From contig DBRW01000025.1 in NCBI GenBank assembly GCA_002306075.1, positions 1-15,664 on the forward strand: a stretch of 15,664 bases of DNA, written 5' to 3'. Position 1 is the stretch's first letter, and every line of letters starts with the position of its first letter. The position numbers and the translations under genes were made by a program. Origin of the DNA: Synergistaceae bacterium UBA1358. Lineage in GTDB: Bacteria; Synergistota; Synergistia; Synergistales; Synergistaceae. Shown piece by piece: positions 6,545 through 15,195 of the stretch. The notes under the pieces are model-generated. The model made no database searches. It had not been told where the DNA came from and saw only the letters and a list, made by a program, of their open reading frames with translations.

Positions 6545-8605
6545 TTATTTCAACAGACTGAAATCTCCGACCATAAGGAAGAAATCACTGCACTTGCCAA
6601 GAAGGGCAAGCCTGTTGTTCCTTACTGATAGGTTTTCGTCCATCACCAGGACGTCATTGAAAAAGCCTGCGATGACGGGCGCAAGTTCCGCAAGCACAGA
6701 GGCCAGTTTTTCCCAGTCGCATCTATCGACCGCACTGGTCACCTCTTCCTCGAGGATGAGGAGCTTTTCATAAAGTTCCTTTTCGGCTCCTTCAACAAGC
6801 AGTGACGGATCCACTTCTCCCGGCACGCTCCCGGCCTTGTTCAGGATATTTTTGACCCTGACAGCCGCAGTGATAAGGTCGGTGAACCAGACCTCATCGC
6901 TCCGCTTCTGCAGCGTCTCAGCCATTCTGTATGCCTGAAGCGGACGGTTTGAGATCGTCTGCAGGACAAGCTCAACTACTTCATGTCTGAATCCTTTTTC
7001 CCTGAGCTGTACCTGGAGGCGCTGGCGCACAAAGGACCTGATCCTGTCAAGCGTTTCCTTATCAATGGAAAACGGCGATGCCGCTTTTTCCAGCAGGAGG
7101 TATATGTCAATATCGAGCGGGAATCCCCATATTATCTCGTTGATGCACCTCGCTGCCCTTCTAAGTCCGTAGGGATCCTGAGAGGAGGTCGGCTCGAGTC
7201 CGATCTTATAGATGGCAGCCAGCGTGTCCGCTCGGTCTGCGATGCCTATGAGCGCCCCTGCCGGAGCAGATGGGATGCTGTCCCCCGCAAATCTGGGCAG
7301 ATACTGCTCATAAAGAGCCATGGCCACATCCTCGGGTTCTCCAGCCTTTCTGGCATACTCACGTCCCATTACTCCCTGAACGTCAGCAAATTCATAGACC
7401 ATGCTCGTCACAAGGTCAGCCTTCGCGATATCGGCAGCCCTTTCAACGGCAGGCCTCCACTCACCGAAAGAAAGCGCCTCAGTAAGCCAGAGCGCAAGTT
7501 TTTTCGTCCTCTGGACCTTGTCGTAGACTGATCCCAGCTGTTCCTGATAAGTTACTGATCTCAGCTCTGCAGCAAGGTCGTCAAGGGACTTCTGAAGGTC
7601 TTCCTTCCAGAAGAAGGCGGCATCGTAGAGCCTTGCCCTGAGTACCCTCTCATTGCCCTCTCTTACTACGTTCATGTCTTTTGCGATGTTGTTGCTTACC
7701 CCAACAAAGTTGGCCATAAGCCTGCCATCTTTATCCCTTACAGGGAAGTACCTCTGATTTTTTGCCATAGAAAGGACGAGGACTTCTTCCGGTATCTCTA
7801 GGAATTCCTTGTCAAAGCTCCCGTAGAATACTACGGGGTATTCGTTGAGGTGTACGTTCTCCTCCAGAAGATCGGGGTCTACCTCTACCTTGGCGCCAAG
7901 TTCCTTTTCTACAGAGGCTATGCCCGCAAGGATCATTTCCTTTCTCTCTTCAGGGTCGGTAATGACAAAATTTTCCTTCATAAGCCTTTTGTATTCCGAA
8001 GGGTCATTGATCACCACCGAGCCGGCTCCCATGAACCTGTGCCCTCTCGATACGTTTCCGCTTTCGACGTTTCCGAATCCAACTTTTATGACCGATCCGC
8101 CGTAAAGGGCCACGATCCATCTGACCGGACGGGCGAAACGAACCGAAGGATCGGCCCAGTACATGCTCTTCTGGAACGAAAGACGCCTGATGATCCTGTC
8201 CAGTATCTGAGGAAGGACAGACTCCGTTGCCTGACCTTTTTCAATTTTTTCCGCGACGACATACTCCGCTCCGCCGATCTCCTTGACTTTCAGATCCGCG
8301 GCACTCACACCCTTGCTGCGGGCAAACCCCTCAGCCGCTTTTGTCGGATTTCCGTTGTCATCGAACGCCTGAGCTTTGAGCGGGCCCTTGAAGACCTCAA
8401 CGCTGTCGCTTTGGGCAGCGGAAAGTTTTTCGACAGCAAGCACTATCCTGCGCGGGGTGCATTCCGCCTTGATCCGGGAATGCTCGATATGGGCGGAGGC
8501 AAACTCTTCTCCCGCATACTGGCATATATCGGCCAGCGCTTTGGGCATAAATCTGGCAGGGATCTCCTCCGTGCCTATTTCAAAAAGAAGGTCTTTTGCG
8601 GACAT
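6545..8605 (-). CDS. glyS: Glycyl-tRNA synthetase, beta subunit
   Basis: The beta subunit of the bacterial alpha2-beta2 glycyl-tRNA synthetase, which supplies tRNA recognition. It works only with GlyQ, encoded just upstream. The 686 residues match the family's usual length of about 690. Recognisable features are the N-terminal LLFEIGTEEIPARFMPKAL (6-24), the segment around AAEGFARSKGVS (90-101) and SVRFARPVRWIVALYGG (154-170). A C-terminal DALR-like anticodon-binding region lies at roughly 570-670. The ATG shares one base with the glyQ stop (TAATG). A GGAGGC site at 8619-8614, eight bases before the ATG, decides the start. The tight junction suggests translational coupling that keeps the two subunits in balance. 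No truncation or frameshift is seen. Confidence 0.97.
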   Translation of the reverse strand: MSAKDLLFEIGTEEIPARFMPKALADICQYAGEEFASAHIEHSRIKAECTPRRIVLAVEKLSAAQSDSVEVFKGPLKAQAFDDNGNPTKAAEGFARSKGVSAADLKVKEIGGAEYVVAEKIEKGQATESVLPQILDRIIRRLSFQKSMYWADPSVRFARPVRWIVALYGGSVIKVGFGNVESGNVSRGHRFMGAGSVVINDPSEYKRLMKENFVITDPEERKEMILAGIASVEKELGAKVEVDPDLLEENVHLNEYPVVFYGSFDKEFLEIPEEVLVLSMAKNQRYFPVRDKDGRLMANFVGVSNNIAKDMNVVREGNERVLRARLYDAAFFWKEDLQKSLDDLAAELRSVTYQEQLGSVYDKVQRTKKLALWLTEALSFGEWRPAVERAADIAKADLVTSMVYEFADVQGVMGREYARKAGEPEDVAMALYEQYLPRFAGDSIPSAPAGALIGIADRADTLAAIYKIGLEPTSSQDPYGLRRAARCINEIIWGFPLDIDIYLLLEKAASPFSIDKETLDRIRSFVRQRLQVQLREKGFRHEVVELVLQTISNRPLQAYRMAETLQKRSDEVWFTDLITAAVRVKNILNKAGSVPGEVDPSLLVEGAEKELYEKLLILEEEVTSAVDRCDWEKLASVLAELAPVIAGFFNDVLVMDENLSVRNNRLALLGKCSDFFLMVGDFSLLK

Positions 8606-9510
8606 TATCTTGTGCCTCCTTCAGCTTTTTCAAATTTGTCAAACTTTCCCATCAGGGGATGTCCCATCTTTTCCCTCTGTTCGAGATATGCCTGGCAGCA
8701 TGCACTTGCAAGCGCCCTGACCCTTCCTATGTAGCCGGTGCGCTCAGTTACGCTTATAGCGTTCCGTGCGTCGAGAAGGTTAAAGGAATGGGAGCATTTG
8801 AGCACATAATCATAGGCGGGGAGGACAAGGCCTCTTTCAAGGATCTTTTTGGATTCGGCCTCGTACATGTTGAAGAGCTGGAACAGCATATCCGTGCTCG
8901 CGACTTCGAAGTTGTATGTTGAATGTTCGACTTCTCCCTTGTGGTGAACATCTCCGTATTTGACATTGCCGACCCATTCGAGGTCGTAGACATTGTCCAC
9001 CTTCTGGACGAACATCGCTATGCGTTCGATCCCGTACGTAAGCTCGGCGGGCACGACATCCATATCAAGCGAACCCATCTGCTGGAAGTATGTGAACTGA
9101 GTCACTTCCATCCCGTCAAGCCATACCTCCCATCCAAGGCCCCAGGCTCCTGTGGTCGGATTTTCCCAGTCATCCTCGACGAACCGTATGTCATGCTCGG
9201 CAGGATCTATGCCAAGCACCTTGAGGCTTTCGAGATACATCTCCTGGATGTTGTCGGGTGCCGGCTGGATTATTACCTGATACTGGTAATAGTGCTGAAG
9301 TCTGTTCGGGTTTTCACCGTATCTGCCGTCAGTCGGTCTCCTTGATGGTTCCACATAGGCCACGCGCCACGGCTCGGGCCCCAGGACCCTAAGCGTTGTG
9401 GCGGGGTTCATCGTTCCGGCCCCGACTTCTATGTCGTAAGGCTGTTGGACGACACATCCCTGTGATGCCCAATAACTCTCAAGGCGCATTACGATCTCCT
9501 GAAAATTCAC
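8605..9510 (-). CDS. glyQ: Glycyl-tRNA synthetase, alpha subunit
   Basis: The catalytic class II subunit that activates glycine with ATP and passes it to glycine tRNA. It has 301 residues, normal for GlyQ. Motif 2 is seen around WRVAYVEPSRRPTDGRYGEN (48-67) and motif 3 at PAELTYGIERIAMFVQ (154-169). The start is GTG at 9510: a strong GAAGGAGG lies nine bases before it, and the resulting N-terminus MNFQEI matches the family. The first internal ATG (9489) would be 30 bases from that site. The gap to recO is 46 bases, the largest between genes of the cluster from NifU to glyS. It is too short for a T-box leader, and I saw no convincing promoter there, so glyQS is probably read from the upstream operon. 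Confidence 0.97.
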   Translation of the reverse strand: MNFQEIVMRLESYWASQGCVVQQPYDIEVGAGTMNPATTLRVLGPEPWRVAYVEPSRRPTDGRYGENPNRLQHYYQYQVIIQPAPDNIQEMYLESLKVLGIDPAEHDIRFVEDDWENPTTGAWGLGWEVWLDGMEVTQFTYFQQMGSLDMDVVPAELTYGIERIAMFVQKVDNVYDLEWVGNVKYGDVHHKGEVEHSTYNFEVASTDMLFQLFNMYEAESKKILERGLVLPAYDYVLKCSHSFNLLDARNAISVTERTGYIGRVRALASACCQAYLEQREKMGHPLMGKFDKFEKAEGGTR

Positions 9511-9556
9511 TAGCTGCTGCCTCCTTCAGTATTACAAAGACTATATTCGATGAATT

Positions 9557-10282
9557 TTAATCTATATCATTGAAAAAAGTAAGCAGTTTTTTTAATTGAA
9601 CGGTAAATAATGATGATTTTTCCCGGCCCTTTGACCAGCCGATGAATCTGTCATGGCTGAGCATTGCGGCAAGCCTTAGATTGGACAGATCTTCACTGCA
9701 GATATCCTCTTGGGCCGGACCGGAACAGGAGGGGCATACAAGGCCGTCCTTTGTCCATACGGCACCGCACTCAAGTTTGGAACCGCACTTAACGCAGTAT
9801 CCGAGCGAAGGCGCAAGGCCGATCTCTTTCAGGAGCCTCCAGGTAAATCTGTATTCAACAATCTCAACCGGGCAGTTTTCTTTTAGCAACACCATCGCAG
9901 ACCACAGTAGAGTAAGTATATTATTGCTTTCATGGCCTGTTAGCAGGACACCTGTCAGCCTCTTGTAGATCCTCAGGGCCGTCTTGAGTTTTTCCGCGGA
10001 AGATCTGAGCGATATGAAGTCCTCCCTGATCTCCGCTCCCTGAAGATAGAGCCTGGACGGACTCTGATACAGGGTGAACTCTGCCCAGACCAGCGGTTCC
10101 GTGGCGCCCCCGAACCTGCACTTCGTCTTTGATGCAGGGGCGCTTACCCAGACCGGTCCCATGTCCCTTAAAAACAGCAGAAGGGACTGCCCCTCTCCTG
10201 AGGAATCCCTTCTCTGCAAGACGGTCCCGACCTGCGAGTAATGCCCTTGTGTAAGTTTATCCTTCTCAAATGATGATATCAA
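9557..10282 (-). CDS. recO: DNA repair protein RecO
   Basis: RecO mediates loading of RecA onto SSB-coated single-stranded DNA with RecR (and RecF), serving gap repair and recombination. The 241 residues fit the family. The N-terminal part (about 14-85) is the OB-fold. The helical C-terminal domain carries a zinc-finger pattern, Cys163-x-x-Cys166 and Cys183-x-x-Cys186. Overall similarity to well-known RecO proteins is modest, as usual for this fast-evolving family, so position directly after era also supports the call. The start is TTG at 10282, sharing four bases with the end of era (TTGA). No ATG lies near, and a weak GGGG site precedes it. Low initiation at TTG plus coupling to era may hold its level down. 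Confidence 0.88.
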   Translation of the reverse strand: MISSFEKDKLTQGHYSQVGTVLQRRDSSGEGQSLLLFLRDMGPVWVSAPASKTKCRFGGATEPLVWAEFTLYQSPSRLYLQGAEIREDFISLRSSAEKLKTALRIYKRLTGVLLTGHESNNILTLLWSAMVLLKENCPVEIVEYRFTWRLLKEIGLAPSLGYCVKCGSKLECGAVWTKDGLVCPSCSGPAQEDICSEDLSNLRLAAMLSHDRFIGWSKGREKSSLFTVQLKKLLTFFNDID

Positions 10283-11208
10283 AAACTATACCCCAGACGT
10301 CTGAGTTCTTCCTGCGATTTTCTCCAGCCCGGCTTTACCTTGACCCAAAGCTGAAGATAGATCGGGTAACCAAATTTCTCTTCGAGGTCTTTTCTTGCCG
10401 CCATACCGATCGTTTTGAGCTTTGCGCCGCCTCTGCCTATTATTATCGCTTTCTGGCCTTCGCGGTCGACAACTATGGTAGCCCTTATTTCACATGTCTT
10501 CAGTTCCGGGTACTCCTCCGGGCTCCTGAACTCCTCAACGACGACCGCTGTTCCGTGCGGCACTTCCTGATCCGTGAACTTAAGGATCTTTTCTCTTATC
10601 ACCTCTGCGGCAAGGAAGCGTTCTGTCGTATCCATAAGCATGTCCGCAGGGTATATGGGAGGCTGTATCGGAAGCATCTTGCTCAGCGTGTCGATAAAAA
10701 CATCTATATTCGTACCTTTTTTTGCAGAGATCGGGACTACTGCAGCCGGCATTATCCGCGTCTCATACATTTCGACCGTTTTCCAGAAAAGCTCGGGGTC
10801 AGCCAACTTGTCGACCTTATTGACAGCAAGCACGACCGGAAGACCGCACTTTGAAAGGATCTCCATTATCAGGTCCTCCTCCTCCCTGATGCGGCTGTCA
10901 CCGGCCTCGACCACGAAACATATCAGATCCACCTGGGAAAGAGCTTTTTCGGCTTCGTTCAACATAAAATCGCCGAGCACGTTCTTCGGTTTATGTATGC
11001 CGGGCGTGTCGACAAATATTATCTGTTCCTTTGCGGTGGTCATTATGCACCGTATGGCGTTCCGGGTCGTCTGAGGCTTGGATGAGACGGCAGCCACCTT
11101 TTCCTTGAGGAGGGTGTTGATCAGTGAGGACTTGCCTACATTCGGCCTGCCCAAAAGGGCAACGAACCCGCACCTGTATTCAAATTCTTCACTTTTCATC
11201 TCTGTCAT
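10279..11208 (-). CDS. era: GTPase Era, 30S ribosome assembly
   Basis: A GTPase that binds the 3' end of 16S rRNA and assists 30S subunit maturation, associated with the inner face of the membrane. It has 309 residues. The G motifs are G1 GRPNVGKSS (20-28), a G2-type TT at 47-48, G3 DTPG (67-70), G4 NKVD (130-133) and G5 SAK (161-163). A C-terminal KH RNA-binding domain follows (about 200-300), with the GRGG loop at 258-261. The ATG at 11208 has AAGGAG at 11223-11218, nine bases away, which favours it over the ATG at 11199. It overlaps cdd by 20 bases and recO by four. Its neighbour YbeY acts on the same 3' end of 16S rRNA, which gives the cluster a clear ribosome-maturation theme. Confidence 0.97.
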   Translation of the reverse strand: MTEMKSEEFEYRCGFVALLGRPNVGKSSLINTLLKEKVAAVSSKPQTTRNAIRCIMTTAKEQIIFVDTPGIHKPKNVLGDFMLNEAEKALSQVDLICFVVEAGDSRIREEEDLIMEILSKCGLPVVLAVNKVDKLADPELFWKTVEMYETRIMPAAVVPISAKKGTNIDVFIDTLSKMLPIQPPIYPADMLMDTTERFLAAEVIREKILKFTDQEVPHGTAVVVEEFRSPEEYPELKTCEIRATIVVDREGQKAIIIGRGGAKLKTIGMAARKDLEEKFGYPIYLQLWVKVKPGWRKSQEELRRLGYSF

Positions 11209-11629
11209 CTTCGATCTCTCCTTTCCCCGTCAGCTTGAACCGAAGCGGAAGCAGGTCGCTGAGCTTGTAAATGACAGGCTTGCCTCTGTCTTCGAGAACG
11301 ACGTGCATCTCTTCGTTGAATTCTGACAGAAACTGCCTGCAGGCTCCGCACGGGGGACACATTGTGCCTTCTGTGCCGACTATCGCTATAGCTATCGGCT
11401 TGAGACCGCCTTTGTACACTGCAGTGGTCATCGCATTTCTTTCCGCGCATATGGAAAGGCCGTAGCTTTCATTTTCAACATTGCAGCCTGAAACGACGCT
11501 TCCATCTTCAAAAAGAATGGATGCGCCGACAGAAAAACCGGAGTATGGAGCATAGGCCCTCTTCGCAGCCTTCTTTGCCTCGCTCAGAAGAGCTCCGGCA
11601 TCGAAATCGATACTTTTATTGTCTGCCAT
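11189..11629 (-). CDS. cdd: Cytidine deaminase
   Basis: Zinc enzyme of pyrimidine salvage that deaminates cytidine and deoxycytidine to uridine and deoxyuridine. From the ATG at 11629 it has 146 residues, close to the usual 130-140 for the tetrameric form. It shows CAERNA (61-66) with zinc ligand Cys61 and proton-shuttle Glu63, and PCGAC (93-97) with zinc ligands Cys94 and Cys97. NVENESYG (50-57) is the substrate-binding stretch. The frame is open upstream to a TTG at 11650 and an ATG at 11638, but GGAGGGG sits nine bases before 11629 and abuts 11638, so 11629 is preferred. It overlaps ybeY by 14 bases and era by 20. The last 15 residues are very acidic and basic (EIEDDRDEK) and seem to be a tail. 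Confidence 0.94.
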   Translation of the reverse strand: MADNKSIDFDAGALLSEAKKAAKRAYAPYSGFSVGASILFEDGSVVSGCNVENESYGLSICAERNAMTTAVYKGGLKPIAIAIVGTEGTMCPPCGACRQFLSEFNEEMHVVLEDRGKPVIYKLSDLLPLRFKLTGKGEIEDDRDEK

Positions 11630-12134
11630 TTCCGTCATCCCCTCCGGCAAAAAACTTATCTACCATCCTGTCCTGCAGCGCCCACATGGTCCTCTCCGAA
11701 TCTTCGTCGCAATGGTCATATCCTATAAGGTGCAGAAGACCGTGGGAGAGCACGAGCACCAGTTCCTTCATGTAGATCCTGCTGTTTTCTGACGCGTTTT
11801 CCATTATCTTTTCCGGACATATGACTATGTCACCAAGCGGTATGCACTCCCACCTATCGGGAGGAACGAACTTCTGATCATCTTCCCAAAGCGGGAAGGA
11901 GAGCACATCAGTCGGCGTGTCTGATCCTCTGTATCTGAGATTGAGTTCTCTGATCCTCTCGGGCGCAACAATGGATAAAGACACCTCTGCGCGGCTGCAG
12001 CTATCCGGGAGGACTCCCTCCTGTTTCAGCTGCCACGCATAAAGATCCTCTGTTTTCTTAAGAAAAGCATCCGCATCGGCAGGGACAGTTCCGCAAAGAA
12101 GTTCTTTGCCGTCTGCGATTATTTCAACGATCAT
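11616..12134 (-). CDS. ybeY: Endoribonuclease YbeY, rRNA maturation factor
   Basis: Metal-dependent single-strand endoribonuclease that helps mature the 3' end of 16S rRNA and takes part in ribosome quality control. It has 172 residues. The diagnostic zinc site HGLLHLIGYDH at 131-141 supplies His131, His135 and His141, and the conserved stretches TDVLSFP (75-81) and LGDIVI (100-105) precede it. The ATG at 12134 overlaps the HD-protein gene by 11 bases and has a modest GAAGGGA site. The C-terminus (about 160-172, GGDDGNGRQ) is a short polar extension that coincides with the overlap into cdd. The usual next gene in Firmicutes, dgkA, is absent: cdd starts within the ybeY end. Confidence 0.95.
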   Translation of the reverse strand: MIVEIIADGKELLCGTVPADADAFLKKTEDLYAWQLKQEGVLPDSCSRAEVSLSIVAPERIRELNLRYRGSDTPTDVLSFPLWEDDQKFVPPDRWECIPLGDIVICPEKIMENASENSRIYMKELVLVLSHGLLHLIGYDHCDEDSERTMWALQDRMVDKFFAGGDDGNGRQ

Positions 12135-14205
12135 TATGCTTCGACTGTCCCTTCTTTTCGGCGGCTGCCCGGATAGACTCGGATATCTCCTTTACTTCGC
12201 GGGAGTGGTATGTGGATCTCAGTATATCGATAAACGATGATTCGATCACTGCCATATCATGCATCGTAAAGTCAACGTCCTTAAGCTGTCCCGCCTCCGC
12301 CTTCTGTTTTATTACGTTCTGCACGAGAAGCCTCAGGTCCCGGATATTGTCAAAAGACTTGTTCTTTGCTTTTACTGCGGCCTCGACAGAGTCAGCGAGC
12401 ATTACAAGGGCAGTTTCCCTGGACTGAGGGTTGGGACCCGGATATCTGAACTGCTCCTCAGAGATGTTTTCATCCATGGCACGGGCCTTTTCATAAAAAT
12501 ACTTCTGCACTGTCGTCCCGTGATGTTCGGCTATGAACCTTCTAAGGGTCTTAGGCAGCTTCGTCTCTTCCGCGATCTCAATTCCGTCGCGTACATGGGA
12601 TATAAGGACAAGTCCTGAGAGCGTAGGAGAGAGACCGTCATGGATGTTTTCACCGCTTACCTGGTTTTCAACAAAATATTTCGGGTTTTTCAGTTTGCCT
12701 ATGTCGTGATAGTACGCACCGGCCTTGACCAGAAGTCCGTTCATCATAAGCTTGTCCGCAGCCGCTTCCGCCAATGTGCCTACCATCAGAGTATGGTGAT
12801 ATGTACCCGGAGCTTCGATCTGTAGCCTTTTAAGCAGCGGCTGGGAGGGATGGCTGAGCTCGAGCAGGCGAAGAGGCGAGATCACATCGAAGAGGTTCTC
12901 CCAGATCGGAAGGAGCGCAATGACCATAGTGCTCCAGAAAAGGCTGAAGACGATCGAGAGTATTGGCAGCCTATAATTATAAAATAACCCTAATCCCCAG
13001 TGTACAGAAACTGAAACTGCCCCAAGACAGAGACCTAAGAAAAAAAGGTTTCTCCAGATAGTCACCCTGTGATTCGGCGGGTCGATAAAGAGGACCCTTC
13101 CTATTGCGGCCGAAAAGACCGCCAGAATACATCCAAGCGCGATTATTCCCGGGTTTGTCCCAAACGCGATCATCACGCTTATGATCCCTCCGCCGAGCAC
13201 GATGTGGTAGGAGAGCGACACGGGAAGAGTAAGACAGAGCCATCCTGTCATGCCAAGGACCGCCATGGAGTAGCCGCCTATCTTTGCAAACATGAGTTCC
13301 AGCGCCCAGCAGACGGACAGGATCACTGCGATATATACCCACTGACGGAGTGAAAATTTTTCTTTGAGGCCGCTCTCTATCCACACGGGCCAGAAACTCC
13401 ATATTATGATTGCTACAAGTACGAAGATCAGATGTTTGTATGGGAACCTTGAGTCAGGATATCCCTGAGACTCAAGTAGTTTGGCAAGCGATGGGGTTAT
13501 GACCTGCCCTTTCTGTACAAGGACCTCTCCGGGGCGTATTTCCCTGATTACCGGGGGAATCTGTACCGCCACGTCCTCCCTCAGCCTCGACGCCATTTCC
13601 GCATCGCTGTTCAGCGAAGGGTTGAGGATCTTATCAAGTATCTGAAAGACCACATTTTTATCGGACTGAGAAAGCCTGTACCCCGACAACTCCTTCCATA
13701 TGAGCGCCGTCTGTTCATCCCTGTCCTCGGCCTTGTTCATGATCTTTTCCGCGACCGCGACCACCGTATCAATAATATTCGTCTGTGTCAGCTTGGGAAG
13801 TCCGGAAAAGAGTTCCAGCAGGGGATTTTCGAGGACGCGTGAAAAGTCTCCCGACTTGAGGGATTCGATCTTCGCGGAGACCTCCGCCGCTATTTTCTCA
13901 TCCCGGACCATCACGTCTATGATCCTTGACGCAGCTCTCTGGCGAAGTTCGAGTGTGGCCGCCCTGTCTTCGTATCTTGATGACGTCAGTGCGAAGTAGG
14001 TCTTCGCGGAAGGATATCCGATACGGTAATTTTCATGTCTGTCAATAAAAAGCCAGTTGCCTGTAATAAGAAACAAAGCAACAGCAAGCAGTATTATTCT
14101 GAATACCGCATGCTGACTGTCCGATGCTTTGAGTTCAAGGTCTGCCCTGATCTGGGATATTGATTTTTTAATTGCTGCTGTCTGGCGTCTTTCTCCGTTG
14201 CTCAT
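12124..14205 (-). CDS. 7TM-HD family phosphohydrolase, PgpH/YqfF type
   Basis: A membrane HD-domain protein of 693 residues. Listeria PgpH, of the same architecture, hydrolyses the second messenger cyclic di-AMP; that role here is inferred from family. An N-terminal anchor (about 33-54) is followed by an extracytoplasmic 7TMR-HDED-type domain (about 55-255). Then come seven hydrophobic segments near 257-275, 288-306, 311-330, 334-350, 353-373, 384-403 and 412-433. The cytoplasmic HD domain (about 465-640) has His471, His500-Asp501 in YYHDIGK, His537, His561-His562 and Asp605, a plausible two-metal site. It overlaps phoH by 38 bases and ybeY by 11. The GAGGG site before its ATG is weak, so translation may depend on the upstream gene. 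Confidence 0.92.
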   Translation of the reverse strand: MSNGERRQTAAIKKSISQIRADLELKASDSQHAVFRIILLAVALFLITGNWLFIDRHENYRIGYPSAKTYFALTSSRYEDRAATLELRQRAASRIIDVMVRDEKIAAEVSAKIESLKSGDFSRVLENPLLELFSGLPKLTQTNIIDTVVAVAEKIMNKAEDRDEQTALIWKELSGYRLSQSDKNVVFQILDKILNPSLNSDAEMASRLREDVAVQIPPVIREIRPGEVLVQKGQVITPSLAKLLESQGYPDSRFPYKHLIFVLVAIIIWSFWPVWIESGLKEKFSLRQWVYIAVILSVCWALELMFAKIGGYSMAVLGMTGWLCLTLPVSLSYHIVLGGGIISVMIAFGTNPGIIALGCILAVFSAAIGRVLFIDPPNHRVTIWRNLFFLGLCLGAVSVSVHWGLGLFYNYRLPILSIVFSLFWSTMVIALLPIWENLFDVISPLRLLELSHPSQPLLKRLQIEAPGTYHHTLMVGTLAEAAADKLMMNGLLVKAGAYYHDIGKLKNPKYFVENQVSGENIHDGLSPTLSGLVLISHVRDGIEIAEETKLPKTLRRFIAEHHGTTVQKYFYEKARAMDENISEEQFRYPGPNPQSRETALVMLADSVEAAVKAKNKSFDNIRDLRLLVQNVIKQKAEAGQLKDVDFTMHDMAVIESSFIDILRSTYHSREVKEISESIRAAAEKKGQSKHNDR

Positions 14206-15184
14206 GGTCTTCGTAAGCCCTCACTATCCGCTGGACTATCTCATGGCGCACGACGTCACGATTGCTCAATCTGACGAAAGCGATGCCCGGGATATCATTA
14301 AGGATATTCTGTACAGTCTTCAGTCCGGATTCCTTGTTTGACGGAAGGTCTACCTGGGTTATGTCTCCGGTGATGACAGCTTTTGATCCGAAGCCAAGCC
14401 TGGTGAGAAACATTTTCATCTGTTCCGGGGTAGTGTTCTGCGCTTCGTCCAGGATGATAAAGCAGTCGTTCAGAGTCCTTCCTCGCATATATGCAAGCGG
14501 TGCAAGTTCAATGATGCCCTTCTCAAAATATCTGTTGAACTTCTCGGTCGGAAGAAGATCGTAAAACGCGTCGTAAAGGGGTCTCAGGTATGGTTCAACT
14601 TTGTCCATCAAGTCACCCGGAAGGTAACCGAGGCGTTCGCCTGCCTCGACAACAGGCCTTACGAGTACGATCCTGCTTATCCTTGCTGACTTAAGGAAGG
14701 CAACGGCCTGCGCTACTGCCAGGTATGTCTTCCCCGTTCCGGCAGGTCCTATGGCAAAGGTCACATCATTCTCCCTTATCGCACGGGTGTATTCCTTCTG
14801 TCCGTTCGTATAGGGACGTATCGGTTTCCCTCTGTTGCTTACGCAGACAACTTCATCGTAAAGAGATTTTAAATTTACGCTTTCTCCTGCTGATATCTGA
14901 TTCAACCCATACCTTATCTCAGCCGAAGAAAGCTTCTGGCCGTTCAAAGCGAGTTCGGCAAACTGGGTAAGGAGGTTTTCAAGCCTTCTGATGAGGTCTT
15001 CATCTTCTCCCTTTATCAAAAGGCTTGCTCCTCTTGCAAAGATCTTGACAGGAAACGTCTGCTCGACCATACGAAGTATCTCTTCGTGTCCCGCCAGCAG
15101 TCTCACAATGGACTCGTCGCGGGATGTGAGCGGAGTCAGGCCGTTTTCCGTCATATTGATCTCTGTCTCTGTGCGGTCTGTCAT
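14168..15184 (-). CDS. phoH: PhoH family ATPase
   Basis: A cytoplasmic P-loop ATPase of 338 residues. Precise function is not established; members carry helicase-like folds and are tied by context to RNA metabolism and YbeY. An N-terminal KH-like RNA-binding region (about 25-100) precedes the ATPase core. Walker A is GPAGTGKT (146-153) and Walker B is FIILDEAQN (242-250), with an arginine-rich RIVLVRPVVEAGERLGYLPG stretch (171-190) and ITGDITQVDLP (271-281) typical of the family. The start is not certain. The ATG at 15184 is 11 bases after the NifU-like stop but has AGGA directly against it; the ATG at 15154 is possible, also with a weak site. It leads the overlapping chain phoH, HD protein, ybeY. 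Confidence 0.95.
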   Translation of the reverse strand: MTDRTETEINMTENGLTPLTSRDESIVRLLAGHEEILRMVEQTFPVKIFARGASLLIKGEDEDLIRRLENLLTQFAELALNGQKLSSAEIRYGLNQISAGESVNLKSLYDEVVCVSNRGKPIRPYTNGQKEYTRAIRENDVTFAIGPAGTGKTYLAVAQAVAFLKSARISRIVLVRPVVEAGERLGYLPGDLMDKVEPYLRPLYDAFYDLLPTEKFNRYFEKGIIELAPLAYMRGRTLNDCFIILDEAQNTTPEQMKMFLTRLGFGSKAVITGDITQVDLPSNKESGLKTVQNILNDIPGIAFVRLSNRDVVRHEIVQRIVRAYEDHEQRRKTPDSSN

Positions 15185-15195
15185 TCCTGTCCGCG

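Noticed and set aside
7850..8734. 294-residue open frame on the plus strand opposite glyS
   Set aside because: It lies wholly antisense to glyS and the glyQ end, shows no domain, and has no ribosome binding site I could support; it is a shadow frame.
9511..9556. T-box riboswitch or separate promoter for glyQS
   Set aside because: The gap is only 46 bases, too short for a T-box leader, and no -35/-10 pair with good spacing was found.
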